Positions 17,127-27,252 of a DNA stretch of 64,000 nucleotides are shown here, piece by piece. Origin of the DNA: Natroniella sp046097105 (GTDB taxonomy: Bacteria; Bacillota; Halanaerobiia; Halobacteroidales; Halobacteroidaceae); the NCBI RefSeq assembly GCF_046097105.1, contig NZ_CP175562.1, positions 1,612,001 through 1,676,000 on the forward strand, given 5' to 3'. The number at the start of each line of letters is the position of its first letter. Position 1 is the first letter of the stretch. The notes under the pieces were generated by a model. The model did not search any database. It was given only the letters and a program-made list of their open reading frames with translations, and was not told the origin of the DNA. The translations under genes were made by a program, and so were the position numbers.

Positions 17127-17738
17127 TTACCCTACCCTTTTCCAAATATAAACAGTAATGTAGGGTTGTAAGTTGTTATGTGCTTGGCCTCCTCCTGCAT
17201 TATTTACAGAAGTGTTATGGTTGTGCAACCCATCTTCTTCAATATGCAACATATGACGGTGAAAAAGATCAACTGAACTGGTCTTTGTTGTATTAGAAGG
17301 GTGTAAAATTTCCCAATAACTCCCACCGTCTGTCGAATTAGCTCCGATAGCTGGTATATCGTGATCGTGACTTCCTAAATTACCGACAACCCTCGAACCA
17401 CTAAGATCATCTTCATCATCAGGTGGGTTATGATCGTGACTTCCCGTTGTATCCTCTGAAACAGAGTGACTATGTGAAGGCATTTCATTTTCACTCAAAT
17501 TAACTTCTTTTTCTCCTCCTGTTTTCTCTACTGAATTAAAATCTGAATCATTAGGATCAACACCCACAGGAACTTTACCAGCAGCAACAGGTTGCCACTC
17601 TCCAAAGCCTAATAATTCAGCAGGGTTTGTGTTATCTTCACTATTATAATACCAACTGCCGACTGGATAAGTCATTTCTGCAATCAAATCTTTAATCTTT
17701 TTTCCACCTATTGTAGTATCTTCGCTTAGATTAGCCAA
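17127..17738 (-). CDS. Phage tail collar / baseplate protein, His-rich tip
   Basis: 203 residues. YPVGSWYYNSEDNTNPAELLGFGEWQPVAAGKVPVGVD is the tail-collar start found in many fibre tips. A run of HxH motifs (MPSHSHSV, GSHDHNP, GSHDHDI, LHNHN) follows, and the end LQPYITVYIWKR is typical of T4 gp10/gp12-like C termini, where HxH pairs bind metal ions along a needle. Probably receptor-binding. Confidence 0.85.
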   Translation of the reverse strand: MANLSEDTTIGGKKIKDLIAEMTYPVGSWYYNSEDNTNPAELLGFGEWQPVAAGKVPVGVDPNDSDFNSVEKTGGEKEVNLSENEMPSHSHSVSEDTTGSHDHNPPDDEDDLSGSRVVGNLGSHDHDIPAIGANSTDGGSYWEILHPSNTTKTSSVDLFHRHMLHIEEDGLHNHNTSVNNAGGGQAHNNLQPYITVYIWKRVG

Positions 17739-17757
17739 TGTTAAAACCTCCTTCCCT

Positions 17758-19512
17758 TTATAATCCTAACCCTTCTGATAGCTCTCCTTTAACATAAAGC
17801 ATACCATTTTTTATAGTAAAGTCTCCATCATAACTATAAACCCAATCTGCACCATTAACTTCTCCGTGGTTACCATTACCAGAGTAGTCAAAGACCTTGT
17901 CTCCTGCTCCTTCATTCATTCGCCATAAACCTACTAGACCTTCTTCATTTCCTGTTAGATAGTTATTATGATAGTATTTAATTTCTTCTTGTGATAACTT
18001 CCTATTAAAAAAGGCAAGTAATAATTTCATACCGCTAAAATTAGCTGTGTTATTTTGGTCTATACCTATTAATAAATTACTTGAGTTCTGAATATTGTAA
18101 TCCATAGTAGAACTTCCTTTTAACTCATTATCTATATAATATTTTAATACCCCGTTATCTCTAACAAAAGCAAAACTACTTAAATCAAAATTTCCTTTCA
18201 AGTTGTCTATATTGCTCCAACTAGAGTCATTACCATCACCTATACCAAAATACATTTCGGGAGGATTACTAGCTCTTGAGAAAAATAAACCTGCACTATT
18301 ATTAAATGATCTTTTAGTACAAAAAGCCACGTGTCTATGATCTTCAAAACCTTCACCTATATAAAGTACAGTAAAGTCACCAGTACCAAAATCTAACAAC
18401 CCTTTGTGATCTACTTCTATAAAGCTACCCTCTCCATCAAACTCCAAAGCATCTGGAACTTCACTAAACTCATTGACTGTTATCCCATAACCTTCTCTAG
18501 TTCCTTCTACGAATGGAGTTGGGTGGGATTTAGCTTCTACTTGAACACAATCAATAAAATAATGGCCTGTTGTAGAGGTATCTCCTTTATAAAATTCCAG
18601 CTCTAAATCAGTATCGTCTCCGGGATTAAAAGTTGCTGTTATTCTAGTCCATTGGTCTTCTGGAATATCATACCTATCGAATATCCTCCTCTCATTACTT
18701 GGATAGGTGTAGGTGTTTAGTCTCATACTATCGCCATACCCGTACTCTGATGGGAGATACACCCATAGGGAAATAGTGTTATCTTCATTGGGAGTAAGAG
18801 TGTTTTCTTGTGTTGGAGAAGAAGCTCCTCCCCAATCGTGATTACCTGCGTTAACTTTCAATGAATACCTTCCAGCTTTACTCTTTCCGTTAGAATGTAT
18901 AACACTATCTCCAGAATACCGTCCTTCCCAGATACCAACACCGTTTCTAAATAGAGGGTCGGTATCTTGATAGGTATTTATTACCCCCTCTGATATCTGA
19001 AACACTTTATCAGTTCTAAACTCCGAGAGTTCTCCATCTAAAAATAAATCTTTTTGTTCTTCACTTTCTTTACTTACCCACAAACCGCTCAATATAATGT
19101 ATTGCTCATAATCATAATTATAATCTCGGTTATAAACAGTTATCCATACCCTACAACTAGCAGTAACAGGACTTTCAAATGATACACTATATTTTCCTTT
19201 TTCATAACTGACATCTTCACTAAATTCAATCCTATCACCAATAGTATTATTATCATCTTCATTACGAATCTGTACCCTAATTCTACCCTCGTGATCGAAG
19301 TAATTAGCTGATATTCTAACAACTTCCCCTTCTTTTACTTCAAAGTATTCACTCATGCCTCTACTCCAGTCGCTAGAAGTACCTCTATTAAAATTCGATA
19401 CTTTAGCTTTGGTCAAACCTAATCTTTCTATATCAGTAGAGCCAGAAGCAACCCAATTATCTGGGTTGGGGCTTATAATGTTTTTTGGCTTTAACTCTAA
19501 AGCTCTAGTCAT
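17758..19512 (-). CDS. Tail fibre protein with LamG/concanavalin-like domain
   Basis: 584 residues. Two carbohydrate-binding-like beta domains (about 20-140 and 190-330) come before a LamG-type jelly-roll domain (about 350-545: DALEFDGEGSFIEVDHKGLLDFG..., GMKLLLAFFNRKLSQEEI, GLVGLWRMNEGAGDKVFDYSGNGNHG). This is typical of receptor-binding fibres. It lies two bases downstream of the repeat-containing fibre gene, in the late operon. Confidence 0.8.
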   Translation of the reverse strand: MTRALELKPKNIISPNPDNWVASGSTDIERLGLTKAKVSNFNRGTSSDWSRGMSEYFEVKEGEVVRISANYFDHEGRIRVQIRNEDDNNTIGDRIEFSEDVSYEKGKYSVSFESPVTASCRVWITVYNRDYNYDYEQYIILSGLWVSKESEEQKDLFLDGELSEFRTDKVFQISEGVINTYQDTDPLFRNGVGIWEGRYSGDSVIHSNGKSKAGRYSLKVNAGNHDWGGASSPTQENTLTPNEDNTISLWVYLPSEYGYGDSMRLNTYTYPSNERRIFDRYDIPEDQWTRITATFNPGDDTDLELEFYKGDTSTTGHYFIDCVQVEAKSHPTPFVEGTREGYGITVNEFSEVPDALEFDGEGSFIEVDHKGLLDFGTGDFTVLYIGEGFEDHRHVAFCTKRSFNNSAGLFFSRASNPPEMYFGIGDGNDSSWSNIDNLKGNFDLSSFAFVRDNGVLKYYIDNELKGSSTMDYNIQNSSNLLIGIDQNNTANFSGMKLLLAFFNRKLSQEEIKYYHNNYLTGNEEGLVGLWRMNEGAGDKVFDYSGNGNHGEVNGADWVYSYDGDFTIKNGMLYVKGELSEGLGL

Positions 19513-19513
19513 A

Positions 19514-20497
19514 CTAAATCACCTCCACAAAGAAGGCTTTCTGTTCATCATCATAACCAACTCGGTAACTATTACCAAAGTCCAGATAGTCTTCAATATT
19601 AGATTTATTACCTAAAGCCCCTATTTGACTAGGAGTTACTTCGTGTGGATTGCTAGTATCCCCTTTATGACTATCTAAATCTGATTGAACAGCGTTAGCC
19701 TGTTGGTTAGCATAATCCTTGGCGTTAGATTCAGCTTGGTTTGCTTTTGATTGACTTCCTGACGTACTTTCAACTTTACTTTCTCCCACTCCGTGAACTC
19801 CTGAACTCTCTGAGTAATGTTCTTTAGCTTCCTTAAGATTAGTATCAGGGCCAACCTTCCATCCATCTTCACCAGTAATTGCTTTGATCCGATTAGCAAA
19901 CCAATTTATAATTAAGCTTAATAACCCTGAATTACTATCTGTCGGGCCAACACTATCATTAACAGTCCTCTGACCTATCTTAGAATCAGTTACCGACCCG
20001 TCAGGGTGATCTAATGTTTCTTGGCTGTTATGATCATTCAGATTAGATTGAACAGCGTCAGTCTGTTGGTCAGCATAATCCTTGGCATTAGATTCAGCAG
20101 TATTAGCTTTTAATTGACTGCCTGATGTACTTTCAACCTGACTATCTCCCACCCCGTGAACTCCTGAACTCTCTGAGTAATGCTCCTTAACTTCCTTAAG
20201 ATTAGTATCAGGACCAACTTTCCAATCATCATTACCAGTAATAGACTTAATCTGACTAGCAAACCAGTTAATAATTAAACTTAATAACCCTGTATTATCT
20301 GTTGGGCCAATGCTATCATCAACAGTCCTTTGACCTATTTTTTCATCAGTTACCGACCCATCAGGGTGATCTAACGTCTCCTTGCTACTATGATCTTCTA
20401 AGTCATCTTTAGCATGGTCATACTGTGTCTCCCACTTATTAGCAAGAGATTGAGTTATCACATCACCAGTAGTCCAAACAGTCTTTTCATACCCCAT
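19514..20497 (-). CDS. Tail fibre protein with two roughly 120-residue tandem repeats
   Basis: 327 residues. Two near-identical units start at about residues 36 and 155, each with DHPDGSVTDxKIGQRTV, LLSLIINWFA, WKVGPDTNLKE and HYSESSGVHGVG. The C terminus continues NPHEVTPSQIGALG, a motif common in phage fibres. The start MGYEKTVWTTGDVITQSLANKW is also a known fibre N terminus. The duplication suggests recent growth by recombination. Confidence 0.85.
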   Translation of the reverse strand: MGYEKTVWTTGDVITQSLANKWETQYDHAKDDLEDHSSKETLDHPDGSVTDEKIGQRTVDDSIGPTDNTGLLSLIINWFASQIKSITGNDDWKVGPDTNLKEVKEHYSESSGVHGVGDSQVESTSGSQLKANTAESNAKDYADQQTDAVQSNLNDHNSQETLDHPDGSVTDSKIGQRTVNDSVGPTDSNSGLLSLIINWFANRIKAITGEDGWKVGPDTNLKEAKEHYSESSGVHGVGESKVESTSGSQSKANQAESNAKDYANQQANAVQSDLDSHKGDTSNPHEVTPSQIGALGNKSNIEDYLDFGNSYRVGYDDEQKAFFVEVI

Positions 20498-20500
20498 TGA

Positions 20501-20848
20501 TTACTCACCTCCTAAAGCTGGATGAATACCTAAAGCCAACTCTAAATCTTCAATCTTGATTAACTTTTCTATTGTATCACCAGGTAGACCCTTAACGATT
20601 CCATACTTACAAGCCAATTCATCCTCTTCAAGTTGGCCCTCTAAATCTTCTAATTCCTGTTCTATTTCTTCCTGTTCAGCTTCTAAGCACCATTTAAATA
20701 ACTCTAACCGTTTAGTTTGAAACTCAATCTCTGCTTCTGGCCCTTGTGATGTTAAGCCCCCGACACGGTGTAAGACCTTCCTGTTATTCTCTAAGTCTTT
20801 GATTGCACTTTTAATATTCTTAATCTTAGAATTAATTATTTTTGACAT
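20501..20848 (-). CDS. Small coiled-coil prophage protein
   Basis: 115 residues from ATG 20848 (MSKIINSKIK), which overlaps the upstream stop as TAATG. Mostly charged helix (LEAEQEEIEQELEDLEGQLEEDE). Located between tail-tip and fibre genes; function unknown. Confidence 0.65.
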   Translation of the reverse strand: MSKIINSKIKNIKSAIKDLENNRKVLHRVGGLTSQGPEAEIEFQTKRLELFKWCLEAEQEEIEQELEDLEGQLEEDELACKYGIVKGLPGDTIEKLIKIEDLELALGIHPALGGE

Positions 20849-21378
20849 TAAACCACCACCCACGTAAGTTCCCAAGTAAAGGTTACTGCTATACTATCAT
20901 TCTTTTCTATCGCTTCATTAAAGACAACTCTAGCATATACCCTGCCTTGATCTGTCCTCAATATTGCTTCCTTAAGATCGTTATTATTTGCATCCTCTGC
21001 TCTTAAGTAATAAATACAAGTCAGCTTCCCAGTATCTTTAGTTGTCTTAGTGATCTGATCTGCAAAGACTTCATTCTCTAACTCTTCGTCTGTATCTTCT
21101 TCCTCTTTATCACCAGTTCCCAAAGCAAAAGTTGTCAGACCTGTTACCTCTTCATTATCTAAAAAGTCCCTAATTAGATTTCTACCGTCTCGAAGGGCCA
21201 AATTATGAGTCCTTTGATGTGATACAATCTGATCAGTTTTAGTATTAACCGCTAAAATATCCACGTTAACTTTAGGTAATACACTTAAATTTGAGCTTCC
21301 TTTTAAGTTTGGCCCTGAATTAAATTTACCCTTAACAATTCTTTTTATTTTTGACCCTAGCTGAATAAAGCTTTCCAA
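20848..21378 (-). CDS. Prophage tail-tip structural protein
   Basis: 176 residues, beta-rich in the second half (LTTFALGTGDKEEEDTDEELENEVF, RVYARVVFNEAIEKNDSIAVTFTWEL). The FALGTG...VF and VYARVVF...TWEL pattern is common in Firmicute prophage tail proteins that follow the hub protein. Exact role unknown. Confidence 0.6.
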   Translation of the reverse strand: MESFIQLGSKIKRIVKGKFNSGPNLKGSSNLSVLPKVNVDILAVNTKTDQIVSHQRTHNLALRDGRNLIRDFLDNEEVTGLTTFALGTGDKEEEDTDEELENEVFADQITKTTKDTGKLTCIYYLRAEDANNNDLKEAILRTDQGRVYARVVFNEAIEKNDSIAVTFTWELTWVVV

Positions 21379-21393
21379 TCTACCACCACCTTT

Positions 21394-22809
21394 TTAAGCA
21401 ATTTCACTAAATCCAATCTGTGCATAACCGACCCGACTTTCAGGGACATCAACACTGATTGAAAAATTATCCTTACAAGCTACTTCATCTTCAAATATTC
21501 TTAGATAGGTTACTACCTCATTTTCAGCAATGTTAAACTGTTGGCCCTTTCTAACCAAATCCTTAAAGAATTTCTTCCAACCTCCAAGACTTTGCCCGTC
21601 AAGGACTTCAACCTGATATCTAACAAATTGACCGTTAATGTCAAACGCTTCAACATTCCGAATTAAAAATCGATCATCAAGACCATAACGTGATAATCTA
21701 ATCGGAATCAATTGGCCTGCTCTTAATCCTGGCCGGTCAGTTGTAAAATTGATTACATTAGGAATCTTACCATGTTTTCTGAGTAAACCTAATGTCTTTT
21801 CTTCTGACTGCTCTAACTGATCAATACTGCGATCATCTTCAACAGCTTCATAGATTCCCGTGCCACTTTCAACATCTCTTCTCTGGTTGATACTATTATC
21901 CAAGGTTGCCACAGTCATAATCGGGAAATAGCCAACATAGGTAATCTCTACTACATCACCTTCCCCCAATGTTGGCCCGTTTAGATCCTGATTGATATTT
22001 CTATTATTTTTTTGCCAGTAAAAATCTCTATCAGAATCAACATCCCTAACCCCTACCGACTGCTGAACTCCATTCAAATATATTTCAGGCTGTCGGGCCA
22101 ACTCATGAGGTAAAGTAAAACTACGCTGACTATTATCAAGATCTTCAAAGGTAACGGTTAAAGGGTTGGTTGTACTCTTACCACCCCTTGTATATTGCTT
22201 ATTTCTATAATCCTCCCGTGTCCTTCTTCTTTGTAAAGTGTTAAAGTTATCTGTATCATCAGTTAAAGAAAAAGGGGCCAAGTTAGTCCCACGAGAGTAG
22301 AAATATAACTTCTTATCATAATCAATATACCAGATATAACCCGTTATATCGCAGATTTCATCTAATGCCTGTTCAACTGTAATATAATTAAATACTGCTT
22401 TAGTAATCGTTGGCCCATCTTCAATCGTTCCTAATTCAACCCCTTCTTCTTTCAGTTTTTCTTCCCATAGCTCTTTAACTATCAAACCTGCTCTTTTACC
22501 CTCATAGACTGCAGCTATTGTTCTCCGATTAGCTATCTTATTATTATCAACACACTCTACCCGACATTCAAACCAGTTACCATTACCATACTTCTCTTCA
22601 TCAACTACCTCTTCAATACTACCGTTATAATGAGACCCGTTTGAATCGACAATTAAAACTTGCTGACCAATCACAGGGATCTTATTTATAGGTATATCCA
22701 TTTCAAAATTACAGGTATTAATACTGTCTAAATCATCATTCATTACAAGTGTTTCAGCATTAAGATACTTACTATAATCTTCACCAGCAACATATATCTT
22801 TAAACTCAT
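21394..22809 (-). CDS. Phage tail hub / Tal-like protein
   Basis: 471 residues. The first 300 or so residues resemble siphophage tail hub (gp27-like) modules: MSLKIYVAGEDYSKYL, CNFEMDIP, a long VEQALDEICDITGYIWYIDYDKKLYFYSRG segment and NFTTDRPGLRAGQLIPI. Its ATG overlaps the tape-measure stop (ATGA), so the genes are coupled. It should form the distal tail hub that anchors fibres. Confidence 0.8.
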   Translation of the reverse strand: MSLKIYVAGEDYSKYLNAETLVMNDDLDSINTCNFEMDIPINKIPVIGQQVLIVDSNGSHYNGSIEEVVDEEKYGNGNWFECRVECVDNNKIANRRTIAAVYEGKRAGLIVKELWEEKLKEEGVELGTIEDGPTITKAVFNYITVEQALDEICDITGYIWYIDYDKKLYFYSRGTNLAPFSLTDDTDNFNTLQRRRTREDYRNKQYTRGGKSTTNPLTVTFEDLDNSQRSFTLPHELARQPEIYLNGVQQSVGVRDVDSDRDFYWQKNNRNINQDLNGPTLGEGDVVEITYVGYFPIMTVATLDNSINQRRDVESGTGIYEAVEDDRSIDQLEQSEEKTLGLLRKHGKIPNVINFTTDRPGLRAGQLIPIRLSRYGLDDRFLIRNVEAFDINGQFVRYQVEVLDGQSLGGWKKFFKDLVRKGQQFNIAENEVVTYLRIFEDEVACKDNFSISVDVPESRVGYAQIGFSEIA

Positions 22810-25800
22810 CAAGCAACACCTGACCTTTTTAGTACCCTAACAACCTCTTTACCTAACTTTTCACCGTTATAATCACGATCGATCTTATTTCCAGTAATCA
22901 CAACTTCTATATAAGTATTACCTAGTGGCTCATAATCACCATATTCATTCGGGCCAAACTCTCCTGATGCTGCTGCCAAAAATTCATCTACTCGATCAAA
23001 GGGAACTACTGCTTCGGGGCCAGCCTCTCCAATCATTGCTAATGTTGGCCCAGTTGCTATCCCGCCTTTTGCAAGCATTGGTAAAGATTCGTATTGCTCT
23101 AATAAGTTTTGAATAAGGTAAGAATCAGAATCAAAACCTTGCCCGACTAAACTATCTATGGTAGATCTTAAGCTTCTTCTTATTTCCGATAAAGCTCCTT
23201 CTTCATCACCCCAAACTTCTGCCATTCTCATAGATTCATCAATGGATTCCAACATATTATCAAGCTGCGTTTGAATCTCTTGGTCTACATCTGAACTCAC
23301 TCTAGTCACTAAATTTTCAATATTTCCTATGTTATGGTCAAAAGAAGGAATCCCTTGTTGAACACCAGGGGCTTGTAATCCTTCTAAATCATCTAAAACT
23401 TCAAAGAAAGGTTGTGAGTGAGATATAATTGACTCATACCTTTTTTGAATCATATCCATTTCTTCATCAGTTATTTCTCCATCTTCAGTAGCCATTACAA
23501 TCTCACCAGTCAAATCCTCCATTAAACTTTCTGTCATTTCTTGTTGCATAAATGTTCTTAGTAAACTATCCCGCATTGTCTGCTCCACAGTATCAGTAAA
23601 GCTCTCGATAAACCCTTCAAAGGTTTCTTCTTGAAAAGCACTCTGTAAACCGCTACTAATATCCTCAAAGACTATCCCCAATTCTTCTGATATCTCTGCA
23701 AATCTTTCTAAAGCATCTTCAACCTCATCTACATTTTCGATATTTATATCACTACCACCCCAAAAATCTCGCCAACCTGATGTATCATCTTCCCAATCTA
23801 ATTCGGGCATAAAGTCATCTATCCCAAAATCTTGTAAAGTAGAACTGGCATCACTTAAAGCATCTTCATAACTATCAACTTGATCCATTGTGTGACTTCC
23901 TACATCTCCACCCCACAGACTTTCACCAACTCCCCCAACTAAATTACCAACAGCAGCCCCCAATTGGGGTGATCCAAATAAAGCCCCAATTCCTGATCCT
24001 AAACCTTGTGTAACTGATGAGCCTGTTGAACCATCACCAGCCATTAAACCTTCCAATCCACCAAATAAACCAGCACTTAACATATCACTTCCGCCGATTT
24101 CATCTAAAGATAATTCATTGAAACTATCAGCTAATTGGCTTAAGCCTTGGCCCATATCTGAAAACATACCCTCAATGCTCTCAAAGACAGTCAATCCTTC
24201 TTCTAAATCACCAGTAATAGTATCAGTTAAAAAACCTGTAAAGGCTTCTTCAATATTATCAAGGGTATTCTCACCATCAGCTAAAGCATTAAATAAATCA
24301 GTTACAGTATTAATTAAATCCTCTGTCTTTTCTTGTTGTTCATCTAAACCATCATTATATCCATCTTGAGCCTCTTCTAATTCATCATAATACTCTTTTA
24401 GTTGCTGGATTGCACTAGATTGTGGATCAATACCTTGTCTAATCAAGTTATTAATAGTCAATTCTACATTCCTTTGAGTCTGCTCTAATTGATCAAAGCT
24501 ATCTCCCCAAACTTGATTCATATTAGCAGCAACTTCTATATCATCAACCAAACCCTTTAGTTCATCTTTAGTAAAATCATCTAATGCCACACCTAAAACC
24601 TCAACCTGATCCTTGCTTTCATCAACCATATTAGGAAAATGGTATTTACTTATTTCAAAAAGATTATCTTCTGCTTCATCGGTAAGTAATTCAAATTGAT
24701 TCACACCACTATCCATAGCTTTAGAAAGATCTCTGTTAAAGATTTTATCAATATCATCAACCATATCTGGCACATAAGAGTTACCAACAACAGCTGAATA
24801 CATATTAGATGCACCGTCAGTTACTCTACCAAACATATTTCCAGCAGTTTCAGTCGCTTTTCCTAATCTAGTCTCTCCAAACCAATTCTGAACTCCTTGC
24901 ACGGTATCTTCAACAGTACCGAGCAGATCATTTTCTAATATTCTTTTAATCCTATCAACTTGCCTTCTAAAGAATCCTCTAACATTGGACATAACTCTAT
25001 CAGTTGTCTTTTCTAATGAACCTAAAGCACCTTCAAAGTCACCAGTTAATAATTTAGCAATAGAAGTTATTACACCATCAATTATATCTAATAAGTTTAT
25101 AAATGAAACCTCAACCACATCAGATAAAAACCCAATTAACTCTCCAAATGTAGCTTTGAATAAATCTTTAAATCTATCTATTTGTTCTGAATTTTCATCA
25201 AGCACACTTCTGACATTATCTCTTAACTCATTAAAAGATTCTTGTAATTGGGCCAACGATTCTCCAACATTACCTAATCTACCAGTTATCGAAGAAGTAT
25301 TAATTGTAATATTATCTGCTATAAAATCAAATGCAGATTCAACAAGAGCACTAAGGTCATTAATCGTACCATCTAACTGGTCAAATAGCTCAAATTGAAC
25401 TCCAAACTGTTCTTCTAATACATTACTTAGATTAGTAAACTGCCGATCTACAAACCCGATATAAGTATCAATTATATTCTCAACTGTACCAATTGAACTA
25501 TCCCAAGCACCTTCAAAGTCACCTTCAAGTAACTTCCCGAAAACATCTAGCACACCAGATACAGTTGCAAAGCCAACCTCAACTTTAGTCACGAATTGAT
25601 CTATATAATAATTACCGACTAAATTTAATACAGTTGAAACAATCTCTTGCAAATTTTCAAACCCTTCATTGTTGGCCCTAATAGATCCTAATATATCCTC
25701 AAATCCACCACCAACAACATCTTTAAAACGTGTCATATTATCCATAACCATCGGTAATAAAGTTTCTGCAATATCTCCTAATGTACCAAAGACTAACCCG

Positions 25801-26990
25801 ATCATTTTACCTAAATCATCTAAGGTCTCACTATTTTCAGCAAACTTCTGTTGTAGACTATCCATAATAATTTGCATCTCATCTGCTTCGGGTAACAATT
25901 CCCTGAATCCAGATATTACCGAGTTTATAGCAGGTAAAAAGGCAGTACCAAAGATAATCTGTAAAGTATCCATCTGATTACTAAGTAGCTGCATTTGATT
26001 CTCCGTTGCTTGGGCTGCTGTCTCAAACTCTTCATTAAGGGCAGTCGCATTTTCAAACTGGCTATTGGCATATTCAAAACCTTCTGTAACCCCTTCTAGG
26101 TTTTTAGATAGTCCTGATAATGCTTGAGTAGATACTTGACCAAAAACTTTTCTTAACTCTTCGGCTTCTTCTCCACCCTCTCCCATTCTCTGGGCCAACA
26201 TCTTAATCAACCCAGCAGGATTATTATTTCTCATAAACCTAAACTCATCATTGGTCATTCCAAAACTCTCTGATAAAGCTTCAACCCGATTAGGATCTAA
26301 CAGCTCATTAGATAATGTTCTTAAGTGAGTACCAGCAACCTCTGAACTGGTTGATACTTCATTCATAGCAGCATTAATCCCTAAGATCTCTTCTTGCTGT
26401 AATCCTAAATCACTTAAAGCAGCAGATGATCTAACCGTACTATCTACAATCTCAGAAGCACTGGCCCCCATATTATTAGCCAATTCATTAACTGCCGATC
26501 CTAACTCCTCCACATTTTCAACAGGCAGATCCATTAGGTTAGTCAATCGAGCAAATGAATCGGCTGCCTGTTCTGCTGATAGATCAGTAGCAGTTGACAT
26601 CTTAGCAGTTACTTCTGTAAAGTTCTCTATATTGTCAACTCCTTCAATACCAAGCCTTCCCGCCTGTTCTGCTATCCCTGCCAACTCTTGATGGGCCAGC
26701 GGTATAGTATTAGCCATGTTCAATATAGAAGCTGTCATTTTGTCAGCAGTTTTAGGATCGGTTACCTTCTCAACCTCAACCATAGCACTCTCAAACTCAA
26801 TTGCTTTTTCAGTTGCATCAGCAAACCCTTTAACTGCCAATGCTGTTAAAGCAACTCCTGCTGCTCCTGCTATCGCCTTAAAGTTACTCAACTCTTTAGC
26901 TGCACTCTTCATCCCCCGAGTAAACCCTCTTGTATCTGCTCCAACCTGAATCTCAACATTACCATCATCTAATGCTGGTGCAAAAGCCAA
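22809..26990 (-). CDS. Phage tail tape measure protein
   Basis: About 1390 residues, of the TP901-type tape measure family. The N-terminal third has GMKSAAKELSNFKAIAGAAGVALTALAVKGF, VEKVTDPKTADKM and GIEGVDNIENFTEVTAKM. Long alternating helices follow, then a C-terminal GGIATGPTLAMIGEAGPEAVVPF. It sets tail length and is ejected with DNA. I prefer TTG 26990, eight bases after GGAGG, to the GTG at 26999 that overlaps that site. Confidence 0.93.
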   Translation of the reverse strand: MAFAPALDDGNVEIQVGADTRGFTRGMKSAAKELSNFKAIAGAAGVALTALAVKGFADATEKAIEFESAMVEVEKVTDPKTADKMTASILNMANTIPLAHQELAGIAEQAGRLGIEGVDNIENFTEVTAKMSTATDLSAEQAADSFARLTNLMDLPVENVEELGSAVNELANNMGASASEIVDSTVRSSAALSDLGLQQEEILGINAAMNEVSTSSEVAGTHLRTLSNELLDPNRVEALSESFGMTNDEFRFMRNNNPAGLIKMLAQRMGEGGEEAEELRKVFGQVSTQALSGLSKNLEGVTEGFEYANSQFENATALNEEFETAAQATENQMQLLSNQMDTLQIIFGTAFLPAINSVISGFRELLPEADEMQIIMDSLQQKFAENSETLDDLGKMIGLVFGTLGDIAETLLPMVMDNMTRFKDVVGGGFEDILGSIRANNEGFENLQEIVSTVLNLVGNYYIDQFVTKVEVGFATVSGVLDVFGKLLEGDFEGAWDSSIGTVENIIDTYIGFVDRQFTNLSNVLEEQFGVQFELFDQLDGTINDLSALVESAFDFIADNITINTSSITGRLGNVGESLAQLQESFNELRDNVRSVLDENSEQIDRFKDLFKATFGELIGFLSDVVEVSFINLLDIIDGVITSIAKLLTGDFEGALGSLEKTTDRVMSNVRGFFRRQVDRIKRILENDLLGTVEDTVQGVQNWFGETRLGKATETAGNMFGRVTDGASNMYSAVVGNSYVPDMVDDIDKIFNRDLSKAMDSGVNQFELLTDEAEDNLFEISKYHFPNMVDESKDQVEVLGVALDDFTKDELKGLVDDIEVAANMNQVWGDSFDQLEQTQRNVELTINNLIRQGIDPQSSAIQQLKEYYDELEEAQDGYNDGLDEQQEKTEDLINTVTDLFNALADGENTLDNIEEAFTGFLTDTITGDLEEGLTVFESIEGMFSDMGQGLSQLADSFNELSLDEIGGSDMLSAGLFGGLEGLMAGDGSTGSSVTQGLGSGIGALFGSPQLGAAVGNLVGGVGESLWGGDVGSHTMDQVDSYEDALSDASSTLQDFGIDDFMPELDWEDDTSGWRDFWGGSDINIENVDEVEDALERFAEISEELGIVFEDISSGLQSAFQEETFEGFIESFTDTVEQTMRDSLLRTFMQQEMTESLMEDLTGEIVMATEDGEITDEEMDMIQKRYESIISHSQPFFEVLDDLEGLQAPGVQQGIPSFDHNIGNIENLVTRVSSDVDQEIQTQLDNMLESIDESMRMAEVWGDEEGALSEIRRSLRSTIDSLVGQGFDSDSYLIQNLLEQYESLPMLAKGGIATGPTLAMIGEAGPEAVVPFDRVDEFLAAASGEFGPNEYGDYEPLGNTYIEVVITGNKIDRDYNGEKLGKEVVRVLKRSGVA

Positions 26991-27006
26991 ATTTGACACC
27001 TCCCTT

Positions 27007-27252
27007 CTAATTCAAATTAAACCTATCCTTAAACTTCTTCATCCCCTTCCAGTCACTCTCCGACGGGCCAAACTTTTTGCCAGTCTTTTTTTGTAACCTC
27101 TTCTTCCTCCTCTCATTAGAACAATAATACCCATGCATCAAAAGACTCATCTCTTTAAAGGTCAATCCATAAAAGGAAGTTGGCCCGTGAAAGGTATAGC
27201 CCATCTTATGAAGCCATAAAACAAACTCAGCCTCCTGGTTAATTAGTTTTTT
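27007..27252 (-). CDS. Tail assembly chaperone T-like part, made by -1 frameshift
   Basis: This frame is open from the slippery site at 27246-27252 and encodes LINQEAEFVLWLHKMGYTFHG... to DRFNLN. It has no ribosome site of its own at the internal ATG (27204). It is fused to the upstream gene by -1 slippage, giving the long GT-like chaperone found before tape measure genes in siphophages. The C-terminal half is strongly basic (NERRKKRLQKKTGKKF). Confidence 0.8.
   Translation of the reverse strand, partial: KKLINQEAEFVLWLHKMGYTFHGPTSFYGLTFKEMSLLMHGYYCSNERRKKRLQKKTGKKFGPSESDWKGMKKFKDRFNLN

Noticed and set aside
17127..20497. Diversity-generating retroelement acting on the tail fibres
   Set aside because: No reverse transcriptase or template repeat nearby; the fibre repeats are a simple tandem duplication.
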